Source of the DNA: Hymenobacter pini
GTDB lineage: Bacteria; Bacteroidota; Bacteroidia; Cytophagales; Hymenobacteraceae
Reading direction: 5' to 3'
Length of the DNA: 64,000 nt
NCBI RefSeq assembly: GCF_020421205.1
Contig: NZ_JAIZZH010000005.1
Coordinates: forward strand, 248,001-312,000
How positions within the stretch are numbered: position 1 is the first letter of the stretch; every line of letters starts with the position of its first letter. This document shows positions 1 to 8,005 of this stretch, in pieces. The notes under the pieces were generated by a model, which was not told the DNA's origin, ran no database searches, and saw nothing but the letters and a program-made list of their open reading frames with translations. A program made the position numbers and the translations under genes.

Positions 1-1
1 C

Positions 2-664
2 GACTTTTTTGCCTGGGCCTGCGCCGAAACGATGGTGGCGGGGTTGCTGGCGCTGTTACGTTACATCCCGGAGCTGGCGGTGTGGCAAACCCAGCGCCAC
101 TGGGAAGGTGCCGCATTACGCTCTCGTATGGGCCTGCTCCGGCACCGACGGATAATTATTCTGGGCCGAGGTACCATTGGGCTGGCGGTAGCGCGGCAGC
201 TGCAGGGGTTTGATTGCCCGGTGCAGTTCCTGGCACGCACCGATGCCAACGCTCAACTGCACACGCGTGACCAACTACTGGCCGCCTTACCCCACACCGA
301 CATTCTCATAAACTGCCTCCCAGGTGCCGCCGGACAGGTTGTGACGCGGGAGGTATTAGCAGCCCTACCGGCTCACGCCATATACGCCAGCGTAGGCCGG
401 GGCAACACTACCGACGAGCCTGCCCTGATTGAGGCGCTTACAACCCAACGGCTGGCTGGCGCCGTGCTGGACGTAACAGCTCAGGAGCCGTTACCCGCCG
501 ATAGTCCACTCTGGCACTTGCCCCGCGTGTTGCTTACCCAGCACAGCGGTGGCGGCCAGCCCCACGAGGATGAGGGCAAAGTGGCGCTATTCCTGCGTAA
601 CCTGCGGCATGTACGCCAGCAGGAGCCGCTGGAAAACCCAGTACAGCTGCACCGCGGGTATTAG
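2..664 (+). CDS. D-2-hydroxyacid dehydrogenase, 5' end missing
   Basis: NAD-dependent D-isomer-specific 2-hydroxyacid dehydrogenase, cut by the left edge: the frame is open from base 2 and the ATG at 32 is probably internal. The NAD-binding motif GRGTIGLAVA is encoded near 164. Family landmarks follow: INCLPGA, VGRGN (conserved Arg), the Glu of AQEPLP and the Asp/Leu-rich VLDVTAQEP region, then LTQHSGG carrying the catalytic His. Family members are about 310-330 residues, so roughly 100 N-terminal residues (the substrate-binding half) lie outside the window. The substrate cannot be told from this part; glyoxylate/hydroxypyruvate or phosphoglycerate-type relatives are possible. Confidence 0.85.
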   Translation, partial: DFFAWACAETMVAGLLALLRYIPELAVWQTQRHWEGAALRSRMGLLRHRRIIILGRGTIGLAVARQLQGFDCPVQFLARTDANAQLHTRDQLLAALPHTDILINCLPGAAGQVVTREVLAALPAHAIYASVGRGNTTDEPALIEALTTQRLAGAVLDVTAQEPLPADSPLWHLPRVLLTQHSGGGQPHEDEGKVALFLRNLRHVRQQEPLENPVQLHRGY

Positions 665-754
665 GCTGCCAGGCAGCTCCTTGCGAAGCAACAGGTGCAT
701 GCAACCATTTGGCCACAGGCAGGCTCCTCACCCACCATCTTATCTGCCTGTGCT

Positions 755-1273
755 ATGCGGAAGCTATACATGTTATTGCTGGGGAGCGGCTTGCTCCTGA
801 GCTTAAGTGCCTGCCCGGGCATTATCGACCCGGCCGAGCGGATACCCTTACCGCGCTATAAGCCGTTGCTGATGGCCCGTTCGCAACTGGAGCAGGCCGT
901 GGCCGTTTTGCCGCCGCGAGAACTGCACAATACCGGCAAAATCTACCTCCGCGACCCATACGTGCTGATCAACGAGCAATACGAAGGGGTACACATTATC
1001 AACAACCAGGACCCCGAGCACCCAACGCCCGTGGCGTTTCTGCGGATTCCGGGCAACGTGGACGTGGCCATGAAAGGCGCGTTGCTTTACGCCGACAGTG
1101 GCTCCGACCTGCTGACCTTTGACCTGAGCAACATTACGGCCGCAAAGCTGCTGAGCCGGGTGCGCGGGGCGGTGCCGGAGCTACCCATGCCCGAAAACGG
1201 CGAAGTTCCGGCTGAATATCAACCACAAAACCGCCCGGCCGATGCCGTGGTGGTGGGCTGGCAGAAACTATAA
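755..1273 (+). CDS. LVIVD-repeat-like lipoprotein
   Basis: Predicted lipoprotein of 172 residues. The start at 755 is chosen because it gives a clean signal peptide (MRKLYMLLLGSGLLLSLSAC) with a lipobox ending at Cys20; the same frame is open to 695. The body holds phrases such as VLINEQYEGVHIINNQDPEHP and a later DLLTFDLSN, the pattern of LVIVD beta-propeller repeats found in surface lipoproteins. It lies 12 nt before a second lipoprotein of the same kind and then an outer-membrane protein, so the three are likely one envelope operon. Exact function unknown. Confidence 0.7.
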   Translation: MRKLYMLLLGSGLLLSLSACPGIIDPAERIPLPRYKPLLMARSQLEQAVAVLPPRELHNTGKIYLRDPYVLINEQYEGVHIINNQDPEHPTPVAFLRIPGNVDVAMKGALLYADSGSDLLTFDLSNITAAKLLSRVRGAVPELPMPENGEVPAEYQPQNRPADAVVVGWQKL

Positions 1274-1285
1274 GCTACCAAGCCG

Positions 1286-2032
1286 ATGAAGCTATTCTAC
1301 TCTTTTTTGGGCCTCTTGGGCCTAGTATCCTTGGGAAGCTGCAGCAACAGCAGCGACGTGAGCCCCAGTAATGCGGATAACGGCCAGGGTGGTTCGCTTG
1401 CCCGTTTTACCGTGCTCGACAACACTCTGTACGTGGTGGATAATAGCAGCCTGCGCACCTTCAGCCTTGCCGATGCGGCCCATCCCAAACAAGGCACGGT
1501 TGTACCACTGGGTGCAGGCATTGAAACCATTTATCCCCGCTCGCCTTACCTGTTTCTGGGCACCCAGCGCGGCATGTTCATCTTTGATGCCACCGTGCCC
1601 AACCAGCCCCGCCAGGTAGCCTATTACCAGCACGTGGTGAGCTGTGACCCAGTGGTGGTGGACGAGCGGTTTGCATACGTAACCCTGCGCGACGGCCGCA
1701 CTTGCGGCGGAGGCCCCAACCAGTTACAGGTAGTGGACCTCACCAATCTGAGCAACCCTTGGCTGGCGCAAACTTACCCCATGCAACACCCGCTGGGTTT
1801 AGGCGTGGATAGCACCTTGCTGTTTGTGTGCGATAAGGACCAGTTGAAAGTATTCGACACCCGCCAAGCCCCTGTACTGCCCGCTCCGCAAACTTTTCCG
1901 GTGACGGTATCGGATGTGATTCCGCACCGGGGGCTGCTGCTGGCCGTGGGCCCCGATGGCTTGTACCAGTACCGCTACCGAAAGGGGGCGCTTAGCCTGC
2001 TAAGCAAACTACCCGTTACCCCTACCCGCTAA
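1286..2032 (+). CDS. LVIVD-repeat lipoprotein
   Basis: Predicted lipoprotein, 248 residues. N-terminal signal MKLFYSFLGLLGLVSLGSC with lipobox Cys19, followed by a Ser/Asn-rich linker. At least three LVIVD-like blades are visible: LYVVDNSSLRTFSLADAAHP, LQVVDLTNLSNPWLA and DQLKVFDTRQAPV, suggesting a small beta-propeller on the cell surface or periplasmic face. Its stop overlaps the next ATG by one base (TAATG at 2030-2034), which points to translational coupling with the outer-membrane protein downstream. No catalytic motif seen. Confidence 0.75.
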   Translation: MKLFYSFLGLLGLVSLGSCSNSSDVSPSNADNGQGGSLARFTVLDNTLYVVDNSSLRTFSLADAAHPKQGTVVPLGAGIETIYPRSPYLFLGTQRGMFIFDATVPNQPRQVAYYQHVVSCDPVVVDERFAYVTLRDGRTCGGGPNQLQVVDLTNLSNPWLAQTYPMQHPLGLGVDSTLLFVCDKDQLKVFDTRQAPVLPAPQTFPVTVSDVIPHRGLLLAVGPDGLYQYRYRKGALSLLSKLPVTPTR

Positions 2033-2697
2033 TGCGCCGGCTGTTCATACTGCTACCGGCTTTGTGGCTCCCCATTCGGCTCTCCGCCCAAACGGCGGCT
2101 ACTACGCCGCCTGCCCGGCAGTGGGGCGTGTCGGCCAACCTATTTCCGCTGATAGCCAGCGGCTACCACGTAAGCGTGGAGCGACGGTGGCACCCTGCAT
2201 CCCGCAGCAGCGTGGTACTAACGCCGCAGTGGTACCGGGGCCCCGTAAATGACTTCACCTCTGACCTGCACGACGCTGGCGCTGACCGGGTGCAGGGCTT
2301 CGGCGCGGAGTTGCAGCACCGTATCTACCTAGGGCCCGAGTCGGCTCCGCTGGATGGGTTTTATGTCAGCTACGGGGCCAGCTACCAGCATTTCCGGATG
2401 CAGTTCCGGGCTGCTAGCTGGCAACCCGAGCTGGGCCCCGATGGCCTGTACTATTACGAGTACCGCCAGCGCCCTCAAACAGAAACCATTGACCGGTTTG
2501 GCGCCGTAGCAGTGCTGGGCCGGCAGTGGGTATTTCCGGGTAGTCCGTTTTTCCTGGATGCCTACCTAGGCATGGGCCTGCGCACGGCCGGCTCCCGGGC
2601 AACGCTGCCCGGCAACCACTTCGCTACCTCCATGAGCGACTATGGGCACGAGGGCTATTATTTACCGGTGGGCTTCCGGCTGGGAGTTATGCTGTAA
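2032..2697 (+). CDS. Outer-membrane beta-barrel-like protein
   Basis: 221 residues with a signal peptide (MRRLFILLPALWLPIRLSAQ, cleavage after the Ala-Gln). The mature part alternates aromatic and polar residues (ANLFPLIASGYHVSVERRW, DGFYVSYGASYQHFRM, YYLPVGFRLGVML) and ends in a hydrophobic strand, as in small outer-membrane barrels of Bacteroidota. It is coupled to the upstream lipoprotein by a one-base overlap, so barrel and lipoproteins may work together. Family not identified. Confidence 0.65.
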   Translation: MRRLFILLPALWLPIRLSAQTAATTPPARQWGVSANLFPLIASGYHVSVERRWHPASRSSVVLTPQWYRGPVNDFTSDLHDAGADRVQGFGAELQHRIYLGPESAPLDGFYVSYGASYQHFRMQFRAASWQPELGPDGLYYYEYRQRPQTETIDRFGAVAVLGRQWVFPGSPFFLDAYLGMGLRTAGSRATLPGNHFATSMSDYGHEGYYLPVGFRLGVML

Positions 2698-2782
2698 GGC
2701 AGCCAGTGCCGCTGTTCTGCGCCCGGAGCACAACCCGGAGCGGGCAGTGGCAGTAGAAAAACCTGGACTTACTCCCTCTCAC

Positions 2783-3349
2783 ATGGAAACCCCTCGCGCC
2801 TTCCGGGCCAGCTCAGAAACTGACCTCTGGCAGCAAGTAGCCACTGACCTGGAAGGCCAAGCCGACCTGTTTGACTACCGCGCAGATTTGCACCAGAACG
2901 GCTACCATGTGCGGTTAGAGTATGATATTGACCTGGGCGGCGGCTTTGAGGGCGGTTACGAACTAACAACCCTCACGGCAGACCTGCCGGCTGATACGGC
3001 GTTTCACTTTGCCCTGCATGAGCAGGATTGGGTGCACGAGATTGGTAAGCTACTGGGCCTGCAGGATGTAGAGGTAGGCGACGCCGAGCTGGACAAGACA
3101 TTTATCATCACCACCAACCAGCCTGACACGCTAAGCCCCTTGCTGCTGCAGCCAGAAGTACGCGCTGCGTTGCTGCGTCACCCGGCCGGCCGTTTGGTCC
3201 TCGCCCCGGCCTCATCGGAAGCAGGCGTGCCGGTGCAGCTCACGTTTTCGGAAGAGCGCGCTCTGACCGACCTGGGCGAGTTACAGGAAATATATCACGC
3301 GTTAGTCGTTATTTTGCAGCAACTGCAGCCAGCATTGGGTAGCAAGTAG
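2783..3349 (+). CDS. Conserved hypothetical protein, 188 aa
   Basis: A soluble protein of 188 residues starting at METPRAFRASS (ATG 2783). The frame is open to 2642, but that part overlaps the preceding gene. No signal peptide or membrane segment. The central stretch TFIITTNQPDTLSPLLLQ followed by EVRAALLRHP resembles uncharacterised proteins that compare a property across time points, but I do not recognise a named family. Followed by a 20-bp perfect hairpin. Function unknown. Confidence 0.6.
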   Translation: METPRAFRASSETDLWQQVATDLEGQADLFDYRADLHQNGYHVRLEYDIDLGGGFEGGYELTTLTADLPADTAFHFALHEQDWVHEIGKLLGLQDVEVGDAELDKTFIITTNQPDTLSPLLLQPEVRAALLRHPAGRLVLAPASSEAGVPVQLTFSEERALTDLGELQEIYHALVVILQQLQPALGSK

Positions 3350-3360
3350 CCTGATACCAA

Positions 3361-3413
3361 ACACTCCGGCCTGGGCAGCACCGCATTCTGCACTGCTGCC
3401 CAGGCCGGAGTGT
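3361..3413. terminator. Perfect 20-bp hairpin between converging genes
   Basis: The arms at 3361-3380 and 3394-3413 are perfect reverse complements of 20 bases around a 13-base loop. There is no long T tract on either side, so it may act as a bidirectional terminator between the plus-strand gene ending at 3349 and the minus-strand genes ending at 3435, or as an mRNA-stabilising structure. Confidence 0.6.
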
Positions 3414-3434
3414 ACCCAGATGCGGCATATTGCA

Positions 3435-3572
3435 CTACCCCGGAATGGCACCCAGAAAATGTAGTACCCAGCCAAACAGATACACGCCGGGAATAAACAG
3501 GGCGTAGGCCCACCACGGCAACCGGTTGAGATGCAGCCCGCGCTGAACGGGCCAATTGTTGCGTACTTCCAT
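3435..3572 (-). CDS. Small single-pass membrane protein, 45 aa
   Basis: A 45-codon ORF starting MEVRNNWPVQRGLHLNRLPW. Residues about 21-41 (WAYALFIPGVYLFGWVLHFLG) form one hydrophobic helix, preceded by an Arg-containing amphipathic segment. It lies 67 nt downstream of the DUF3037 gene on the same strand and could be the third member of that transcript. No homologous family recognised; support is the clean membrane helix and its place in the gap. Confidence 0.4.
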   Translation of the reverse strand: MEVRNNWPVQRGLHLNRLPWWAYALFIPGVYLFGWVLHFLGAIPG

Positions 3573-3639
3573 AGCTAGTGAGGCTGTAGGGTGAGTTGAT
3601 ACGAGGAATATACGAAAACCCTCGCAAATTTCCCGGTAA

Positions 3640-4020
3640 CTAGCAGGCAACCAGCTTATCATACAACGCATCCAGCGTGGTGGCAGCATCCTCACACAGG
3701 CCCGGGTGCACCGGCGAGGTCTGCACAATAGTACTGCGCATGGCCGTTAGCCACCGAAACCGGGACGCAACTGGCAGTTGCCCAATGGGCCCACCTTCGC
3801 GCCGCCCCTGGCAGATACGCTCAAACGCCCGCAACCGGGCCCGCAGGTCGTCCACATCGAGGTTGGGGCAGGCAAAGGCCTGCAAGCGGGCTTCGGGCAG
3901 GTGGCAGCGGGTTTGCAGAAACCCTTGGCTGGCGCAATACAGAATCACGCCTACATTCAAAAACTCTTCGCGCTCCACGCGGGGCACCACGCGCAGCACG
4001 GCATACTCAAACAAGTGCAT
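3640..4020 (-). CDS. DUF3037 family protein
   Basis: 126 residues starting MHLFEYAVLRVVPRVEREEF (ATG at 4020; upstream codons in frame overlap the previous gene too far). The opening EYAVLRVVPRVEREEFLNVG and the phrase GVILYC are characteristic of DUF3037, a family commonly found beside HipA-like kinases. The start lies 14 bases inside the end of the kinase gene, so the two are translationally coupled. Biochemical role unknown; partner or substrate of the kinase is inference from gene order. Confidence 0.8.
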   Translation of the reverse strand: MHLFEYAVLRVVPRVEREEFLNVGVILYCASQGFLQTRCHLPEARLQAFACPNLDVDDLRARLRAFERICQGRREGGPIGQLPVASRFRWLTAMRSTIVQTSPVHPGLCEDAATTLDALYDKLVAC

Positions 4021-4798
4021 TGCGGGCAGATTGGGCTTCCTGAACAAATGACGATGACGCGGCCAGCCGGGTGGTCAGGAACTCCACGTACTGGGCGCGC
4101 TGCTCCTCGGGGCTGAGGTCGGGCTCTTGGAGCCACTCATCGGGCACCAGGGCCACAATAGCCGCCAGAATTTCCGGTGAGAGGCGGGCACTGGCTTCGG
4201 CGTCAACGGCTGCCAGCTCCGTAGCCTGGGGCAGCAGTACGTGGTCCTTGAGCTGCGGAAACGGGCGGGTAGCCTTGGCGGCCCAGCCGGGCCCGCTGTG
4301 GTGCACGTACAGCGCCGCACCGTGGTCGATGAGCCATAGCTCCCGGTGCCACATCAGCATATTGGTGTTGCGGGCGGTGCGGTCCACGTTCAGGGTAAGG
4401 CAATCCAGCCACACTACCAGCGAGGCCAGCCGCGCGTCCACGTCATTGATGATAGGGTCGAAGGTGACAGCACCGGCCAGGAAGTGCAGGGCCAGGTTGA
4501 GGCCGGTACTGAAACGCAGCAGGTCCTGAATTTCCTCGTCGGGCTCGGTGCGGCCAAAGGCTTCGCTTAGGTAGATGAACACCAGCTCGGGCACACGCAA
4601 ACCGAGCTGCCGGGCAATTTCGCCCACAATCAGCTCGGCAATCAGCGCCTTGGGGCCTTGGCCCGCGCCCCGAAACTTCACCACGTACATAAAGCCGTCG
4701 TCGGCCTCCACCAGCGCGGGCAGGGAGCCGCCCTCCCGCAATGGAATGATGTAGCGCGTTACGTCAACGGTTCGGAGGGCAAGTTCGGGAGCAGGCAT
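4007..4798 (-). CDS. HipA-like Ser/Thr kinase (HipA_2 type)
   Basis: 263 residues resembling the HipA-like kinase fold without the HipA N-terminal subdomain. Visible landmarks: Lys41 in MYVVKFRGAGQGPKALIAE (ATP-binding lysine candidate), NVDRTARNTNML with Asp139 and Asn144 in the catalytic-loop position, and WLIDHGAALY with Asp158 as metal ligand. A HipB-type DNA-binding antitoxin is absent; instead the gene overlaps a DUF3037 gene by 14 nt. The pair is widespread in bacteria but functionally unclear. Toxin-like phosphorylation of a cellular target is an inference from HipA, not shown here. Confidence 0.8.
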   Translation of the reverse strand: MPAPELALRTVDVTRYIIPLREGGSLPALVEADDGFMYVVKFRGAGQGPKALIAELIVGEIARQLGLRVPELVFIYLSEAFGRTEPDEEIQDLLRFSTGLNLALHFLAGAVTFDPIINDVDARLASLVVWLDCLTLNVDRTARNTNMLMWHRELWLIDHGAALYVHHSGPGWAAKATRPFPQLKDHVLLPQATELAAVDAEASARLSPEILAAIVALVPDEWLQEPDLSPEEQRAQYVEFLTTRLAASSSFVQEAQSARNALV

Positions 4799-4937
4799 AG
4801 GCCTCAGGAGAAGTCAATGGAAAGGCAAAGCAACGGATAAATCGGCCGGTTGTTGGCAGCCCGGCCCGCGGAGGCCAACTTTTCGGGCGGTCCGTAGTAC
4901 AGGTACTGGTTCTTCTGCTTTGTTTAGCCCGTTTCCT

Positions 4938-5888
4938 ATGCCGCGCATCGTCACGCTCACGCTCAGCCCCACCGTCGATAAAAGCACCACCGCCGACCAC
5001 ATCGTGCCCGACCAGAAACTGCGGTGCGCAGCTCCCAAGTTTGAGCCCGGCGGCGGCGGCATCAACGTGAGCCGGGCCTTGCGGCGGCTGGGCTCTGAGT
5101 CGGTGGCGGTGTTTCCGGCGGGCGGCCCCACCGGGCAGCGCCTGCAGGAGCTGCTTACGCAGGAGCACATCAGCTGCCGCGCCGTGCCAACCCAGGCCGA
5201 CACCCGCGAAAACTTCATCGTGGTAGACAGCAGTAGTAGCCAGCAGTACCGCTTCGGTATGCCCGGCACCGAGCTACGGCCCGAGGAGCAGCAGCGCATT
5301 CTGGATGAGATGCGCGCCCTGCCCGAAAAACCCGAGTTTCTGGTTATCAGCGGCAGCCTGCCCCCGGGCGTGGAGCCGGAGTTTGTGGTGCGCGTGGTGC
5401 GGGCCGCCAAGCAAATGGGCGTGAAGGTGGTGGCCGATACCTCGGGCCCGGCCCTGCAGGCGGTGTTGCAGGAAGGCGTGTACCTGGCCAAGCCCAATGT
5501 GGGCGAGCTAAGCAAACTAGCCGGCGTGGATGAGCTGGACAATGAAGCCGTGGCCCAGGCCGCCCGCCAGCTGGTACATAACGGGCAGGCGGAAATACTG
5601 GTAGTGTCGCTGGGGCCGCAGGGGGCTTGCCTGGTTTCCCGGGAGCAGATTGACCACGTACCGGCTCCCGCCGTGAAGCGGCGCAGCACCGTGGGAGCCG
5701 GCGACAGCATGGTAGCCGGCTTGGTGCATGGCCTGAGCACCGGCTTGAGCCTGCCCGAAGTGGCACGCCTCGGCGTGGCCTGCGGCTCGGCTGCTACCAT
5801 GAATCCCGGCACCGAGCTGTTCCGCAAGGAGGATGTTGACCGCCTGTACCAATGGCTACTCCAGACGCTACCTGCTCGGGCCGCGTAA
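4938..5888 (+). CDS. PfkB-family sugar kinase (1-phosphofructokinase-like)
   Basis: 316 residues from MPRIVTLTLSPTVDKSTTAD (ATG 4938; an earlier in-frame ATG at 4920 adds six residues). The substrate motif GGGGINVSRALRRLGS and the C-terminal PfkB signature STVGAGDSMVAGLVHG with the catalytic Asp are intact, and length fits the family. The opening TLTLSPTVDKS is typical of the FruK/PfkB/tagatose-6-phosphate kinase branch, so it probably phosphorylates fructose-6-phosphate, fructose-1-phosphate or a similar hexose phosphate. It stands alone, with no PTS or sugar transporter beside it, so the substrate is not fixed by context. Confidence 0.85.
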   Translation: MPRIVTLTLSPTVDKSTTADHIVPDQKLRCAAPKFEPGGGGINVSRALRRLGSESVAVFPAGGPTGQRLQELLTQEHISCRAVPTQADTRENFIVVDSSSSQQYRFGMPGTELRPEEQQRILDEMRALPEKPEFLVISGSLPPGVEPEFVVRVVRAAKQMGVKVVADTSGPALQAVLQEGVYLAKPNVGELSKLAGVDELDNEAVAQAARQLVHNGQAEILVVSLGPQGACLVSREQIDHVPAPAVKRRSTVGAGDSMVAGLVHGLSTGLSLPEVARLGVACGSAATMNPGTELFRKEDVDRLYQWLLQTLPARAA

Positions 5889-5910
5889 GACTGCAATGTC
5901 CTTATCCAAT

Positions 5911-5958
5911 CGTCATTCCTCGTTCACTGGCTTGATGCGCCACATGCTTGGAATGACG
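5911..5958. repeat. Short inverted repeat (GTCATTCC family)
   Basis: Arms CGTCATTCC (5911-5919) and GGAATGACG (5950-5958) are perfect 9-base reverse complements separated by 30 bases, in the gap between two converging genes. They match the ends of the larger GTCATTCCGAGC-type element at 49562-49642, so this may be a decayed relative. Weak evidence on its own. Confidence 0.4.
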
Positions 5959-5988
5959 TTCTATTAGCTCAGCGAAATACTGCCTGGC

Positions 5989-6363
5989 CTACTCCCGTTT
6001 TAGCCCCAGCCGCTCCACTGTTTCACCTTCAAAGTCGAACTCAATGAGAATGGCGGGCTCCTCCCCTATCACCCAGCCGTCGTGACCGGGCGCAATGGCT
6101 ACTACCTGCGGGGCCGTGTATTCTTCGCGGGCTCCGTCGGCGTATTCAATGCCCAACCGGCCGGCGGCCAGAAACCCAACGTGCGCGTGCTGGCACAGTT
6201 CGCCGCCCACTACGGGCCGCATATCCTTTGACCACCGAAAGCCCGCCGGATACACTACCCGCTTCACGCGGGAGTTGCCGGTGCGCACTACATCAACCTG
6301 CACGCCGCCAACTTCGCGGCGGGTGGCGCCCTTCAGTGGGCCTAAAAGCTGATTCACGTCCAT
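5989..6363 (-). CDS. Cupin-fold protein
   Basis: 124 residues. The segment GGELCQHAHVGFLAAGRLGI resembles cupin motif 1 with His ligands, and VVAIAPGHDGWVIGEEPAIL resembles cupin motif 2. The family of short cupins with WSKDMRPVVGG occurs alone or beside adenylate-cyclase-like regulators. No signal peptide, so cytoplasmic. Substrate unknown. It converges on the PfkB kinase and diverges from the next membrane-protein pair. Confidence 0.65.
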   Translation of the reverse strand: MDVNQLLGPLKGATRREVGGVQVDVVRTGNSRVKRVVYPAGFRWSKDMRPVVGGELCQHAHVGFLAAGRLGIEYADGAREEYTAPQVVAIAPGHDGWVIGEEPAILIEFDFEGETVERLGLKRE

Positions 6364-6456
6364 ATTAAAAGGGCAATAAGGGTTTGACTTTCAATCCGGG
6401 AAGCTGAATATACCAAAGCTCGGCGAAGGTTAAGCAGGCGAAATTTTTGTCAATAC

Positions 6457-6487
6457 TTTGAATTACAAAGTTCTTTTATATCCTTTG
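6457..6487 (+). promoter_or_regulatory. Putative Bacteroidota promoter
   Basis: TTTG at 6457-6460, an 18-base spacer, then TATCCTTTG at 6479-6487. This is the -33 TTTG / -7 TAnnTTTG arrangement with one extra base in the -7 box. It lies 79 nt before the start of the membrane protein at 6567. The same geometry occurs at 20321-20351 on the other strand. Confidence 0.45.
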
Positions 6488-6566
6488 CAATGCTGGCTGT
6501 TTGAAGTGCCACATACCGGTCTTCTTCAACACTATTATCGGCTCCAACCCTTTAACGCATACCACT

Positions 6567-7136
6567 ATGTCACTCCCCAAAAGCCTTTCGCTCGTTGCTG
6601 CAGTTACCGGGCTCCTGTTGCTTGTTCCGCTGGTAGCCATGCAGTTTAGCGCCGAAGTCAACTGGACTCTCTCCGACTTTGTGTTTGCCGCCGTGTTACT
6701 GTTTGGCGCAGGTGCCACCTTCGTGCTCATCGCCCGCGCAGCTACAAACAACACGTATCGGGTGGCCGCCGGAGTTGCGGTACTGGCCGGGCTGATGATG
6801 GTGTGGGCCAACGCAGCCGTGGGCTTGGTTGGTAGCGGGGATAACCCGGTAAATATGCTCTACGCCGCGGTGCTGCTGGTAGCTCTAGGCGGTGCTATTG
6901 CGGCCCGATTCCGGCCGCTGGGCACCTCCAACGCCATGTTTGCCGCCTCCCTCACCTATCTGGTGGTTACTGCTCTGGCCCTGTTTGTATGGAAGCCCAC
7001 GGGTGCGGCTGCCGAACCTTCGGCCCCATTCCTGAACGTACTGGTGGCCAATGTGGTGTTTGCCGGCGTCTGGGCGGTGGCGGGCCTGCTGTTCCGTCGG
7101 GCTAGTGGCTCGGTATCGGGCCGGCAGTTGGCTTAA
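6567..7136 (+). CDS. Multi-pass membrane protein, paralogue A
   Basis: 189 residues from MSLPKSLSLVAAVTGLLLLV (ATG 6567). About six hydrophobic segments. The middle part (VAAGVAVLAGLMMVWANAAV, then GSGDNPVNMLYAAVLLVALG) is clearly related to the next gene (GIAAGAALLLVWGNLAVG, GSEDNPMNLLFGAVLVV), so the two are paralogues from a tandem duplication. The conserved polar motif G-S-x-D-N-P-x-N sits between helices and may be functional. Family not named; function unknown. Confidence 0.7.
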   Translation: MSLPKSLSLVAAVTGLLLLVPLVAMQFSAEVNWTLSDFVFAAVLLFGAGATFVLIARAATNNTYRVAAGVAVLAGLMMVWANAAVGLVGSGDNPVNMLYAAVLLVALGGAIAARFRPLGTSNAMFAASLTYLVVTALALFVWKPTGAAAEPSAPFLNVLVANVVFAGVWAVAGLLFRRASGSVSGRQLA

Positions 7137-7182
7137 CGTCATAGTTGCCCTGTGTTGTCCTAATATTTTAATCCATACACCC

Positions 7183-7632
7183 ATGAGCATTGCCCCCTTT
7201 GTTATTGCCGGCCTTTTGTTGCTGGTAGCGGGCCTTTTGACGCTGCTGGTAGCCAGCCGGGGCCGTAGCGGCTCCTATAAGCTGGCTGCTGGCATTGCTG
7301 CAGGGGCTGCCCTCCTACTGGTGTGGGGCAATCTGGCCGTGGGCTTCATCGGCAGCGAGGACAACCCCATGAACCTGCTGTTTGGGGCGGTGCTGGTGGT
7401 GAGCTTTGTGGGGGCCGCAGTGGCCCGGCTGCAGCCGCTGGGCATGGCCCGCGCCCTATTCGCGGCGGCATTTACGCAGTTTGCTGTGCCCTTCGTGGCG
7501 CTACTCATTAAGCAGCCCCCGCTGACGATGGGCGTGCTCTGGGTGATTGTGCTGAACACCCTCTTCGCCGGGCTGTGGGTACTGGCGGGGTGGCTGTTTC
7601 GGCGGGCGGCGGGGGCTGGTGTAGCAGCCTGA
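7183..7632 (+). CDS. Multi-pass membrane protein, paralogue B
   Basis: 149 residues from MSIAPFVIAGLLLLVAGLLT (ATG 7183), about five hydrophobic helices. Related to the upstream gene through the shared GSxDNPxN motif and the ARxxPLGxxxALFAA segment, but shorter. The 46-nt gap suggests cotranscription. No catalytic residues or transporter signature recognised. Confidence 0.7.
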   Translation: MSIAPFVIAGLLLLVAGLLTLLVASRGRSGSYKLAAGIAAGAALLLVWGNLAVGFIGSEDNPMNLLFGAVLVVSFVGAAVARLQPLGMARALFAAAFTQFAVPFVALLIKQPPLTMGVLWVIVLNTLFAGLWVLAGWLFRRAAGAGVAA

Positions 7633-7732
7633 ATATTGCCCTCCTGTGGCCTTTTTGGCAAAGTGTAACCGAATCAGGTAGCAGATAGGAGATTATTCAT
7701 CGTTCACGCGTTTACCTGCTATCTTCAGGAAT

Positions 7733-8005
7733 ATGAAACTCGCCCTCGAACTGGAATTTCCCGACGACCAGGCCGCCAACGTGCTCCGGCTGCTCCAAAG
7801 CGTGCCCAACGTAACAGCCCGCATTCTGACGCATCCGGCCTCCAGGCCCTACGGAGCGTCAGCCACGGTTCCCAAATCAGAAGCTGAATTAGAGCAGCTA
7901 TTCCAACGGTTGGCTGGGGCCTGGCAGTCGGAGGAAAGCGGCGAAGAGTTAGCCCGGCAGTTACAGCAGGACCGGCAGGACACACCGCGGGACATTGCGC
8001 TATGA
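7733..8005 (+). CDS. Putative antitoxin of VapBC-like pair
   Basis: 90 residues, starting MKLALELEFPDDQAANVLRL. Its position and its four-base ATGA overlap with the PIN toxin (8002-8005) identify it as the antitoxin candidate. The C-terminus is acidic and Gln-rich (SEEELARQLQQDRQD-like), suiting a toxin-binding tail. The N-terminal half, with PNVTARILTHPASRPYGASA, does not look like AbrB, Phd or ribbon-helix-helix VapB domains that I can recognise, so the DNA-binding type is unclear. Confidence 0.65.
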   Translation: MKLALELEFPDDQAANVLRLLQSVPNVTARILTHPASRPYGASATVPKSEAELEQLFQRLAGAWQSEESGEELARQLQQDRQDTPRDIAL

